This document shows positions 18,078 through 26,882 of a DNA stretch of 47,951 nucleotides, piece after piece. Each line of letters starts with the position of its first letter. Within the stretch, counting starts at the first letter, position 1. This DNA is from an uncultured beta proteobacterium (lineage in GTDB: Bacteria; Pseudomonadota; Gammaproteobacteria; Burkholderiales; Rhodocyclaceae), in assembly GCA_903908065.1 (NCBI GenBank), contig CAIVQO010000091.1:1-47951 (forward strand), written 5' to 3'. The position numbers and the translations under genes were made by a program. A model generated the notes under the pieces. It did no database searches. It was not told the origin of the DNA and saw nothing but the letters and a program-made list of their open reading frames with translations.

Positions 18078-19002
18078 AGCCTTCGACCACTGCCGGCGCG
18101 CGACGGCGGGATGCCTGTGTTGCGGCGGCCGCCACCTGCGCGGCGAAGCGCAGATCGTCTCTGGCTTCCTGGCAGCCCGCGCCTGGCACGGCCGCCCGGA
18201 AATCACTGAGCTGGTTCATTGCCAGGATTGCGGGCTGCGCTTTTTCCAGCGCGGCCTCGATGATGATGAGGTCGCCCGCTATTACCGGGGCTACCGCGAC
18301 GCCGCCTACCAGCGCGACAGGCAGGCCTGGGAACCCTTCTATACATTCGCACGCCACGCGGCGACACTGGCCTGGTCCGACTCCACCGCCCGCCTCGACA
18401 ACCTGCGACACTCGCTGGCGCGGGCGAAAGCGCCCGCGCACTTCAATGCCGTCCTGGATCACGGCGGCGGCCAAGGGCACATGCTGGCGGCGATCGATGC
18501 CGATCGCAAGGCTGTCTACGATCCATCCGGCAGCCCCGCCGCCATGGACGGGGAAACTTATGCGAGGGAGTCCGAACTCTCCGGCGGATGGCACCTGGTG
18601 CTCAGCTGCCAGGTACTGGAGCACATCTCCTCTCCCTCCCGATACCTGGAACGCATCCACGGCCTGCTCGCAGACGATGGCTGGCTGTATGTCGAAGTTC
18701 CGAACGAACAGTGGCGTCCCGCCCCGGGCGGCGAGCGAATGCGTATGCTCCTGCTCAAGGCCCTGCTGCATTGGCGGCCCCTTTTGATGGCCGCCGACGC
18801 CATCTCCACCGCGTGCCGAATCAAGTTCGGGCGCCTGCCGCCGCTGGGATTCATCGCCATGCGCGAACACATCAACTACTTCACCGTGGAATCACTGGGC
18901 GCGCTGCTTGCACGCAGTGGCTTCCAAGTCGAGGGCTGCGGCATCGACAATGGCGGCCAGCTTTTCGCCGTGGCGCGGAAATTTGCCACGACAATGACCT
19001 GA
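18058..19002 (+). CDS. SAM-dependent methyltransferase with N-terminal zinc ribbon
   Basis: The 314-residue protein starts with a Cys4 ribbon (CLCCGG, then HCQDCGLRFF), followed by a class I methyltransferase-like domain. Motif I is degenerate (VLDHGGGQGHMLAAI), while SCQVLEHISSP and VEVPNEQW are clear. ATG 18058 overlaps the end of the TPP enzyme gene by 20 bases; an upstream TTG at 18016 in the same frame is less likely. It has the same overall plan as the protein at 14327, suggesting two related methylation steps in one glycan. Substrate unknown. Confidence 0.78.
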   Translation: MAPATPEAFDHCRRATAGCLCCGGRHLRGEAQIVSGFLAARAWHGRPEITELVHCQDCGLRFFQRGLDDDEVARYYRGYRDAAYQRDRQAWEPFYTFARHAATLAWSDSTARLDNLRHSLARAKAPAHFNAVLDHGGGQGHMLAAIDADRKAVYDPSGSPAAMDGETYARESELSGGWHLVLSCQVLEHISSPSRYLERIHGLLADDGWLYVEVPNEQWRPAPGGERMRMLLLKALLHWRPLLMAADAISTACRIKFGRLPPLGFIAMREHINYFTVESLGALLARSGFQVEGCGIDNGGQLFAVARKFATTMT

Positions 19003-19065
19003 AGCTGGACACCGCCGCCATCGCTGCATGATAAATTCACGCTTCCTCCCGCAAGCCCCAATGGC

Positions 19066-20148
19066 ATGAACCACGCCCGCATCTTCGAAGACCTGTTCGT
19101 CCTGGAACTCGCCAACAACCACTGGGGGCGGGTCGAGCGCGGCCTACGCATCATCACGGACTTTTCCCGCATCGTCCGCTTCAACAACGTGCGCGCCGCG
19201 ATCAAGCTGCAGTTCCGCGACGCCGACGCCTTCATCCACAAGGACTTCCGCGAACGCGACGACATCCGCTACATCAAGAAGACCCTCGATACCCGCCTGA
19301 CGCGCGACGAATACGCGGTGCTGGTGGCGGCGATTCGCAAGGGTGGCTGCATCCCGATGGCCACACCTTTCGACGAATCGGCTGTCGACCTTTGCAACGA
19401 TCTTGGCATCGAGATCATCAAGCTTGCGAGCTCCGACCTCAACGACTGGATCCTGATTGAAAAGATCGCCACCACGCGCAAGCCGGTGATCGTATCCACA
19501 GGGGGTTCCTCGCTCAAAGACATCGACGACCTAGTCAAGTTCTTTGCCAACCGCAACATCCCGCTGGCGATCAACCATTGCGTTTCGCTGTACCCGTCGG
19601 AAGACCATGAGCTGGAACTCAACCAGATCGACTTCCTGCGCGACCGCTACCCGAACAATGTCATCGGCTATTCAACCCATGAATACCACGACTGGACCAG
19701 CTCGGTGATGTTGGCCTACGCCAAGGGCGCGCGAACCTTCGAGCGACATGTCGACATCCAGGCAGACGGCATTCCGGTGTCGCCCTATTGCAGCCTTCCG
19801 GCGCAGGTCGATCAGTGGTTCAAGGCGTGGGAAAAGGCCATTGCCATGTGCGGTGCCCCTGGCACACGCAAGCGCATCCCGCCCCAGCGAGAGATCGCCT
19901 ATCTCGACGCTTTGGTAAGAGGTGTCTATGCGCGCCAGGACCTGCCGCTCGGGCATGTACTCTCCGACGATGACGTGTATCTGGCCGTGCCATTGCAAAA
20001 GGGCCAGATTTCCTGCCGTGAACTGATGCACGGCGAGGTTCTGCTGCGCGCGGTACGCGCCGATGCTCCGATCAGGATTGACGATATCGATAGCCCGTAT
20101 GCCCGCGATGACTCGCTTAAGGCGCTGATCTATTCGCGCGGGCTATAG
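19066..20148 (+). CDS. NeuB-family synthase (nonulosonic-acid-synthase-like) with SAF domain
   Basis: The 360-residue protein has a NeuB TIM barrel, with LELANNHWG near the start, KLQFRDADAF, KLASSDLND, STGGSS and YSTHEY as ligand-binding segments. A C-terminal SAF (antifreeze-like) domain follows, including RQDLPLGHVLSDDDVYL. NeuB enzymes condense phosphoenolpyruvate with a hexosamine to make sialic, legionaminic or pseudaminic acid. No CMP-transferase (NeuA/PseF) or hydrolysing epimerase is nearby, so the pathway is completed elsewhere or the enzyme makes a different acid. The family assignment is firm; the substrate is not. Confidence 0.85.
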   Translation: MNHARIFEDLFVLELANNHWGRVERGLRIITDFSRIVRFNNVRAAIKLQFRDADAFIHKDFRERDDIRYIKKTLDTRLTRDEYAVLVAAIRKGGCIPMATPFDESAVDLCNDLGIEIIKLASSDLNDWILIEKIATTRKPVIVSTGGSSLKDIDDLVKFFANRNIPLAINHCVSLYPSEDHELELNQIDFLRDRYPNNVIGYSTHEYHDWTSSVMLAYAKGARTFERHVDIQADGIPVSPYCSLPAQVDQWFKAWEKAIAMCGAPGTRKRIPPQREIAYLDALVRGVYARQDLPLGHVLSDDDVYLAVPLQKGQISCRELMHGEVLLRAVRADAPIRIDDIDSPYARDDSLKALIYSRGL

Positions 20149-20201
20149 GCTCCGACGTAATGGTGCCACCGGATTCCGGCAAATCCTGAGAACATGCATC
20201 A

Positions 20202-21056
20202 ATGACAAGTATCGGCAATATCGTCCCCCCGGATTCGCCCATCACGATCATCGACATCGGCGCATCAATCGTCGGCGAAACGGCGCCCGCCTACCAGGGC
20301 CTGATTGATGCCGGAGTTGCCAGATTGATCGCGTTCGAGCCCGACCAGGCGGCACAGGAAGTCCTGAGGCAGCGCTACCCGCCACCGCACCTTTGCCTGC
20401 CGTTTTTCATCGGCGACGGAAACTCAGCCACCTACTACGAAACCAGCTGGGGTCCCACGGGTTCGCTGTTTGAACCAAACATGCCGCTGCTCAGGATGTT
20501 TCACAATCTTTCGGAGCTTACCGAAGTGGTTGCGACCCATTCCGTCGTGACCACACGCCTGGACGACATTCCAGAGATCACCGACGCGGACTTCATCAAG
20601 ATCGACGTCCAGGGCGCGGAACAAATGGTCTTCGAGAACGCCGGACGACTGCTGGAAAAAGTGACATTGATCCAAACCGAAGTTTCTTGGATAGAAATGT
20701 ACAAGGGCATGCCTCTTTTCGGCGAAATCGACCGCAGCCTGCGCACGTTTGGCTTCCAGTGGCATACGCGCCTGGGTTGCGGCTATCGATCCTTCCTCCC
20801 CTTCCTGAATCCGGAGAATCCACATGCCGCGTTCAGGCAGGAACTCTGGGGCAATGTGGTGTACGTCCGGGACTGGATGCATTTCGACCGGCTGCCGCCA
20901 TTGAAACTTGTCAAGCTGGCGGTCCTTTTGCACGACCTTTACAACTCATTTGATCTCGCCCACCTTGCGTTTGCGGCTGCGGATGCGCAAGCAGGGACCA
21001 ATTACGCCACCAACTACGCCGAGTGGATCAGCACCGAAGGGCCGAGTGTCACATGA
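20202..21056 (+). CDS. FkbM-family methyltransferase
   Basis: This 284-residue class I methyltransferase has a motif I variant TIIDIGASIVGET and the FkbM-typical sequence DFIKIDVQGAEQMVFENAG, followed by TEVSWIEMYKGMPLF. FkbM proteins O-methylate sugars or polyketides. It overlaps the next FkbM gene by four bases (ATGA), so the pair is translationally coupled and probably acts on one glycan. Acceptor unknown. Confidence 0.85.
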   Translation: MTSIGNIVPPDSPITIIDIGASIVGETAPAYQGLIDAGVARLIAFEPDQAAQEVLRQRYPPPHLCLPFFIGDGNSATYYETSWGPTGSLFEPNMPLLRMFHNLSELTEVVATHSVVTTRLDDIPEITDADFIKIDVQGAEQMVFENAGRLLEKVTLIQTEVSWIEMYKGMPLFGEIDRSLRTFGFQWHTRLGCGYRSFLPFLNPENPHAAFRQELWGNVVYVRDWMHFDRLPPLKLVKLAVLLHDLYNSFDLAHLAFAAADAQAGTNYATNYAEWISTEGPSVT

Positions 21057-22513
21057 GCGACATGATCGACAGCCTTACCCTCGAAAACGATCGCGGTATT
21101 CGCCATTCGGTGCCCGCCAATCTCTACTGCCTCACCACATTCGCTCTGCTCGAACAGAACCGCTGGTTTGAGAGGGAGGTCGACTTTGTCCATCGTCTTG
21201 CCAAGCCGGGAGTGATTGCACTGGATATCGGCGCCAACGTCGGAATCTACACGCTGCCCCTGGCCCTGGGGGCAGGAGTAAGCGGGCGGGTTTATGCCTA
21301 TGAGCCGGGAACCGAGAACTGCGGACACCTTGAACATTCGCTCGAGCTCAACGGCCTTGTCAACACGACGGTATCCTCGGCCGCGCTCTCCGACTTTGCC
21401 GGCAAAGGAGTCCTTAAGCTCGGAAATTCGGGCGAACTGCATCAACTGGTTGCCGCACCCGAGGACGGTGATTACGTCGAATTCGTCGAAGTCACCACCC
21501 TCGACAGCGAACTCCATCGCCGGAGATGGCCGTGCGTCGATTTCGTCAAGCTTGATGCCGAAGGGCAGGAAAGCGCAATTCTCGACGGTGGACAGGAGTT
21601 TTTCAGAACCTATTCTCCCCTGGTAATGTTCGAGGCCGTCCATGGCCGGAAGTTCGCCAGCGATCTGAACGCAAAGTTCCGCGAAAACGGCTTTGACATT
21701 TACCGCCTGCTTGGCGACGGATCTATCCTGGCGCAAGTCGACGATGATGACCCGTTTGACGCCTTCGACCTGAACTTCTTCGCTGCCCGCCCCGAAACTG
21801 CGGCCGGCCTGTCGGCCGAAGGACTGCTCGCCCGCAAGGGAGGAAGCACTGTGCTTTCGGGCGCAGAGCGCATGGACGCCATTGCCGGATATTGCCAGCT
21901 GCCGATGGCTCGAAGTCTGGAAATTTCGACCGACGACGTGGAGCAATGTGCCTATGCAGCCGCGTTTGTCAAATATGCCGCTTTTCGATTTCTGCCCTCG
22001 CTGAATCCGGACCGCCGCCATGCACTGTTGCTGGCAGCTTACGATGAGCTTGCCAGCTACTGCAGCCAGAGCAACTCTTCGACGGCACTCTCAACCCTGG
22101 CGCGTATTGCCTGGGACTGCGGATTTCATATTGTTTCGCTCGATGTGCTGGAACATTTGATCCATTGCGAAAGCCATCTGATCGACTCGCCGTTCTTCCC
22201 TCCGGCAGCAAAATTCGAAAGTCTCAACGCATCAGCCTCAGAAGACTGGTTCGACTACGCGCTGCGGGAAACCCGCGAATTCGGTCGCTCGCGCTCATCC
22301 ATTTTTGGTAATGATCTGCCGGCACTCGAGCGTCTCGCAAGAAGTGAGCACGCCTCGGAGGACCTGTTCAAACGCCTGATACTGATCCATCTCGCTCATG
22401 GCGAGCCGATCTCCAAATTGGACAGTTACTTCAAAAGCCTGGACGCCTTCGATCTGCCTCGGCTTCAGGTGTGGGCTGAGAACGTCCGTATGCTCGCGGC
22501 GAGGCGACCATGA
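21053..22513 (+). CDS. FkbM-family methyltransferase with an extra C-terminal domain
   Basis: The first half of this 486-residue protein is an FkbM methyltransferase: motif I is ALDIGANVGIYTLPLAL and the FkbM signature is DFVKLDAEGQESAIL. The second half, from about residue 245, is a helix-rich domain of some 240 residues that I do not recognise. ATG 21053 overlaps the preceding stop by four bases and is preferred over an upstream in-frame start at 21023. It overlaps the following glycosyltransferase gene by four bases. The extra domain could recruit partner enzymes or the acceptor. Confidence 0.83.
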   Translation: MSDMIDSLTLENDRGIRHSVPANLYCLTTFALLEQNRWFEREVDFVHRLAKPGVIALDIGANVGIYTLPLALGAGVSGRVYAYEPGTENCGHLEHSLELNGLVNTTVSSAALSDFAGKGVLKLGNSGELHQLVAAPEDGDYVEFVEVTTLDSELHRRRWPCVDFVKLDAEGQESAILDGGQEFFRTYSPLVMFEAVHGRKFASDLNAKFRENGFDIYRLLGDGSILAQVDDDDPFDAFDLNFFAARPETAAGLSAEGLLARKGGSTVLSGAERMDAIAGYCQLPMARSLEISTDDVEQCAYAAAFVKYAAFRFLPSLNPDRRHALLLAAYDELASYCSQSNSSTALSTLARIAWDCGFHIVSLDVLEHLIHCESHLIDSPFFPPAAKFESLNASASEDWFDYALRETREFGRSRSSIFGNDLPALERLARSEHASEDLFKRLILIHLAHGEPISKLDSYFKSLDAFDLPRLQVWAENVRMLAARRP

Positions 22514-23475
22514 GCCGACGCCAGCTCATCTCGATCGTGACGCCCTGCTACAACGAGGAGGGAAACGTCGAGGAACTCCATCGCCGCATCGCCGCGCAAA
22601 TGGAAGGCTTTCCCGAGTATGACTATGAGCACATCTATGTCGACAATGCCTCGACCGATGGCACGGTGGCGGAAATTCGCCGTCTCGCCAGCGCCGACTT
22701 CCGGGTTCGGGCCATCGTCAACAATCGCAACTTCGGCATCATCCGCTCGTCGAACCACGGCCTGCTGCAGGCGCGTGGCGATGCCATCATCAACATGGCG
22801 TCCGACATGCAGGAGCCGCCGGAATTGATCGGCGACTTCATCCGCAAGTGGCAACAGGGCTGGAAGGTGGTGGTCGGCGTGAAACCCGAAAGCCACGAAA
22901 CCGCGCCAATGTTCGCCCTACGCAGGCTTTACTACGCCACGGTCGGGCGCATTGCCGATGTCACCTTGATTCCGCATTACACCGGCTTCGGCCTCTATGA
23001 CCGCGAGGTGATCGAAAGCTTCCGGCGAATCGACGACCCCTATCCCTATTTCCGTGGCCTGATCGCCGACATGGGCTACAGCCACGCCGAAATTCCCTAC
23101 ACGCAACCGATGCGCAAGCGTGGCATCACCAAGAACAATTTCTACGCACTTTACGACATGGCGATGCTGGGTATCACCAGCCATTCGAAGGTACCCCTGC
23201 GCCTAGCAACCATGGCCGGCTTTGCCCTTTCCGCGGTGTCCCTGCTCATTGCGCTCGGCTATCTGGTCCTTAAGCTCATCCAGTGGGATCAAATGTCTTT
23301 CGGCCTGGCGCCAATCCTGATCGGCTTCTTTTTTTTCGCCTCGGTACAACTGTTCTTCATCGGGTTGCTCGGCGAATACATATTGCAGATTCATACCCAG
23401 GTACAAAAGCGGCCATTGGTGATCGAACGCGAAAGGATCAACTTCGGTCCGGCGGGCGATGACCAACGTGCCTGA
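22510..23475 (+). CDS. Membrane glycosyltransferase family 2 (GtrB/DPM1-like)
   Basis: The 321-residue protein has an N-terminal GT-A domain (ISIVTPCYNEEGNVEELH, HIYVDNASTDGT, NMASDMQEPPELI) and two C-terminal membrane spans (about residues 235-260 and 270-295). This is the layout of GtrB and ArnC enzymes, which charge undecaprenyl phosphate with a sugar for use in the periplasm. Conserved GITKNNFYALYDMA precedes the first span. It overlaps both neighbours (4 and 17 bases). The next gene encodes a polytopic membrane protein that could use the lipid-linked sugar. Confidence 0.87.
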   Translation: MSRRQLISIVTPCYNEEGNVEELHRRIAAQMEGFPEYDYEHIYVDNASTDGTVAEIRRLASADFRVRAIVNNRNFGIIRSSNHGLLQARGDAIINMASDMQEPPELIGDFIRKWQQGWKVVVGVKPESHETAPMFALRRLYYATVGRIADVTLIPHYTGFGLYDREVIESFRRIDDPYPYFRGLIADMGYSHAEIPYTQPMRKRGITKNNFYALYDMAMLGITSHSKVPLRLATMAGFALSAVSLLIALGYLVLKLIQWDQMSFGLAPILIGFFFFASVQLFFIGLLGEYILQIHTQVQKRPLVIERERINFGPAGDDQRA

Positions 23476-24952
23476 TCGGCTGTCGACGGCGGTTGTCGCC
23501 TACCTCGCCGCGCCGGCCTTGGTATTCTGCATTGGCTGGCTGGAGCCGGCGGCTGGCGGTACCCTTTCCGCCCTGTTGCTCGCGGCACTTTTCGGCACAG
23601 TCCGCACCCTGCCGAAATCTCCGGCGACGGCCCGTAGCGCCGCCGTCCTGGTCTGGCTGCTAGTCCTGGCGGTTGCCTGGTCCGCCCTTGGCGGCGCAGG
23701 CCATCTCGCCTACGCCAACGTCGACTGGCGCACACGCGATGCGGTCTATGCCGACATGATTTTCGGCACCTGGCCACCCGCCTATGGCACGCAGTCCGGG
23801 GCCGCCCTGATGCTGCGTTCGGCCACCGGGCTTTTCCTGGTCCCCGCGCTGGCGGCCAAACTGACTGGAATTGGCCTCGCCCCCCTGCTGCTGCTGGCAT
23901 GGTGCGTGATCGGCGTCCTGCTGTTTCTCCTAATGCTGCCACTGCCACGCCGCTTTGGACTCCGATTGGTCGGGCTTTCCCTGCTGGTGATCGTATTCAG
24001 CGGCATGGATTTCCCGGCCATCCTACTGGTGCATGGCCATGCGCCCGTTTTTCCGCTGCCCCTCGAGTGGTGGCGACCATGGACCTACACCTCACTTAGC
24101 GGACAACTGTTCTGGGCACCGAATCACGCTTTGCCGCTCTGGCTGGGCATGCTGCTTTTGTATCGCAATCGCGATAGCGCCAACCTGCCGGCGCTGGGGT
24201 TGCTGATGCTTCCGCTATTGCTGCTCTGGACGCCCTTTGCCGTCGGCCTGGTGCCATGGTATTTCCTTGCCGCGTGGAAGCGCAGCGAAGGCCTCTCTGC
24301 GGCCCTGCGAGCCCCGACAGGCCTGCAGTGGCTTGCCGCGCTGCCGTTTCTTGCGCTCATGCTTGCCTACCTCAGCCGTCCCGGCGTGGAGGCCACCCCC
24401 GTTCTGATCGGCCCAGTCGATGCATCCGCCAACAGTGGTGCCGCCACCTGGCCGGCACTTGACATGCTCGTAGCCTACGTGCAGTTCGCAGCCTTCGAGT
24501 TCGGCCTGCTGGCCATGCTGCTGCGGCCCCGCCTGATCGAGCAGCGTCAAGCGCTCGGCGTCGCGGTTGTCCTGCTGCTTCTGTTGCCGCTGATACGCAT
24601 CGGCCCGTCCAACGACTGGATGCTGAGGATATCGACGCCCTGCCTGATCGTGCTATTGATCCTAGTCTTGGCCGAATTCGACAAACAGGCTCCAGTCGGG
24701 CGCGATCGGTTGCGACGGACCGGACTGGTGGTGGCGCTGGGCTTGGGGGCTATCACTCCCGGATATGAGATTGCCCGCGCCCTGATCTGGAATCGCACCC
24801 CGCCCAACTATGGACAGACCTTGGTCGAACAGCAGAAGGGCTACCTGGCCCCTCACTACATCGGACGCCTCGATCAGGTCGCGCTGCAACGCATTTTCCG
24901 GCCACCATCACCGGTACCCTCGGGAACTGACCGGCAACTTAAGGAGCGCTAG
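23459..24952 (+). CDS. Polytopic membrane protein, possible GT-C-type glycosyltransferase
   Basis: The 497-residue protein has about ten or more hydrophobic segments and short polar loops. An acidic loop after the early spans (NVDWRTRDAVYADM) is where GT-C enzymes carry catalytic acidic residues. It is coupled to the GtrB-like gene by a 17-base overlap. GtrB enzymes usually partner with a polytopic transferase (GtrC type), which makes this the best guess; an O-antigen polymerase is an alternative. No family could be named with certainty. Its stop overlaps the convergent GT41 gene by 14 bases. Confidence 0.7.
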   Translation: MTNVPDRLSTAVVAYLAAPALVFCIGWLEPAAGGTLSALLLAALFGTVRTLPKSPATARSAAVLVWLLVLAVAWSALGGAGHLAYANVDWRTRDAVYADMIFGTWPPAYGTQSGAALMLRSATGLFLVPALAAKLTGIGLAPLLLLAWCVIGVLLFLLMLPLPRRFGLRLVGLSLLVIVFSGMDFPAILLVHGHAPVFPLPLEWWRPWTYTSLSGQLFWAPNHALPLWLGMLLLYRNRDSANLPALGLLMLPLLLLWTPFAVGLVPWYFLAAWKRSEGLSAALRAPTGLQWLAALPFLALMLAYLSRPGVEATPVLIGPVDASANSGAATWPALDMLVAYVQFAAFEFGLLAMLLRPRLIEQRQALGVAVVLLLLLPLIRIGPSNDWMLRISTPCLIVLLILVLAEFDKQAPVGRDRLRRTGLVVALGLGAITPGYEIARALIWNRTPPNYGQTLVEQQKGYLAPHYIGRLDQVALQRIFRPPSPVPSGTDRQLKER

Positions 24953-26849
24953 CCGCCTCGCCGACCATCGCGAAGTACAAGGCCTCGATATCCCGCGCAA
25001 AGGCACCCATGTCGAAAAGAGGCACCGAACTTGATATCCTGGCCTCGACGAGGTGCCGCTTGATCGACTCCAGCTTTGCCCTGTCCCGGTAGCACTCGAG
25101 CACCAGCGACTCATAGCCAGCCTCATCGGATGCGACAAGGCTGGGAAGGCCCGCCGCCGATAGCAGGCTGGCGCCGACCCGTGACGGGAAGGTATCGCCG
25201 AGTTTGGTTACCAGCGGCACGCCGGCTACCAGCGCATCAACCCCGGTGGAGTGCGAGTTATAGGGGAAGGGATCCAGCGCCAGATCGGCCAGGCCTATGC
25301 GCGCCAGATAGTCGGCGCGAGCCGGCGCGCGCGCAGCAAATATCAGGCGCTCGCCCTCCACTCCGCGCTGCCCGGCCTCGCGGCGCAGGTTGTCCTTGAC
25401 CGTGTCGTTGCCATGGGACAGCCACAGCACCGCATCCGGCATCTGCTTCAAGATGTGGCACCAAAGATCGAAACAAGGCGGGTTGAGCTTGTAACTGTTG
25501 TTGAAAGAGCAGAGGACGAACGCATTCGGTGGCAGGCCAAGGCTCTCCCGTGTCGGTCGCTGGCCGATGGGATGGCGGGTATCCGCCGGCATGTAGGTAT
25601 GCGGCATGCGGACGACCTGCTCGGTATAGAAGCCTTCGTGTTCTGCGGGAATCACGATGGCATCGCCAATGACATGGTCCACCAAGAGCGGCGAACCCAC
25701 TGTTCCCGCGTAACCCAACCAACCCACCTGCACCGGGGCCGGGCGCAAGGTCAGAACCTCGGCACGTGCTCCGCCAGTCCAGCCGTTGAGATCGACCAGG
25801 ATATCGACCTCGTCGTCGCGAATCCGTGACGCGATCTCGCGCACGGACAGTCGGTCGACGCCATAAAATGCATCGAAAGCAGCCTCCAGGCGCTTGCGCT
25901 GCTCGCTGCCGTCCTCCTTGTTTAGTGCATAGGCCGTCACCTTTACCTTGCCACGATCATGGCGCTCTATGAGCTCGGCGATCACATTGGCCACGGGATG
26001 CTCGCCGAGATCGGCCGACAAGTAGGCCACGTGCAGGGGTCGCTGACCCGCGCGCCAAGTCTGCGGCGGTGCCGGCGAATGAACGCGTATCGATGGCGGC
26101 ACCATCGATTCGGCAAAGCGCTCCGCCATGCGACGGAATTCCGCCATACCGATTCCCCAGTACTTGAACAGGCCCCAAGGATTCGCCGCCCATGACTGAG
26201 AGTCGATCATCGGCTTCAGGCGCGCAATATTCTCCGTCACCTTGGACCAGCTGCAGCGATGCAGCTCGACCTCGGTAAGTCGGTGCAAGGGATAGGGATT
26301 GTCGGGGTAGGCCTCATGCATGGCATTGCAGACCGCATACGCTTCGTCCATCCGGCGCGCGTAGTAAAGGCACTTAGCAAGCACCTCGATGGCTTCCAAA
26401 TACTCGTCCGGATGCAGTTCAATGGCCTTGAGCAGTGACGGCACCGCGTCGTTCCAGCGATTGATCCGGAACAGGGCTGTGCCCAGGTTCTTGTGGATCT
26501 CGGCGTCGTTGGGCATGCGTTCGAGAGCATGCCCGAACTCGGCGATCGCCTCTTCCCATCGCATCAATTCAGCCAGGGCAATGGCGCGATTGTTGTGCAG
26601 CTCGCCGTCCTCGGGCTGCTGGCTCAGTGCGAAATCAACCACGGGCATCAGCTCTTCGTATCGGCTGAGGCCTATCAGTGCAAAGGACAAGGCCTTGAGT
26701 GCAAGCGGATGGCGTGGACTGCGTGCCAGGATTTCGCGCGCCACGCGCTCGACATCGGCGTACTTCTGCGTCTCTACCAAACGCATCAGGCGCAGGGTGT
26801 CCGCGTCCGCGTGGCCGCTGCCCGCCAGCTTCTTTCCGATGACTTTCAC
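24939..26849 (-). CDS. TPR-GT41 glycosyltransferase (SPINDLY/O-GlcNAc-transferase-like)
   Basis: The 636-residue protein has tetratricopeptide repeats over roughly residues 20-200. A GT41 catalytic region follows, with HVAYLSADLGEHPVANVI, DILVDLNGWTGGARAEVL, APVQVGWLGYAGT and LALDPFPYNSHSTGVDAL, all hallmarks of bacterial OGT/SPY-like enzymes. These glycosylate Ser/Thr of proteins in the cytoplasm. It starts at GTG 26849 with GGGAG seven bases upstream. A second GT41 gene lies 33 bases upstream on the same strand, after the ABC module and pilin genes, so surface-protein glycosylation is a reasonable guess. Confidence 0.87.
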   Translation of the reverse strand: MKVIGKKLAGSGHADADTLRLMRLVETQKYADVERVAREILARSPRHPLALKALSFALIGLSRYEELMPVVDFALSQQPEDGELHNNRAIALAELMRWEEAIAEFGHALERMPNDAEIHKNLGTALFRINRWNDAVPSLLKAIELHPDEYLEAIEVLAKCLYYARRMDEAYAVCNAMHEAYPDNPYPLHRLTEVELHRCSWSKVTENIARLKPMIDSQSWAANPWGLFKYWGIGMAEFRRMAERFAESMVPPSIRVHSPAPPQTWRAGQRPLHVAYLSADLGEHPVANVIAELIERHDRGKVKVTAYALNKEDGSEQRKRLEAAFDAFYGVDRLSVREIASRIRDDEVDILVDLNGWTGGARAEVLTLRPAPVQVGWLGYAGTVGSPLLVDHVIGDAIVIPAEHEGFYTEQVVRMPHTYMPADTRHPIGQRPTRESLGLPPNAFVLCSFNNSYKLNPPCFDLWCHILKQMPDAVLWLSHGNDTVKDNLRREAGQRGVEGERLIFAARAPARADYLARIGLADLALDPFPYNSHSTGVDALVAGVPLVTKLGDTFPSRVGASLLSAAGLPSLVASDEAGYESLVLECYRDRAKLESIKRHLVEARISSSVPLFDMGAFARDIEALYFAMVGEAASAP

Positions 26850-26882
26850 TTCACTGCTCCCGTCGGCGGCTCATCCCGCGTC

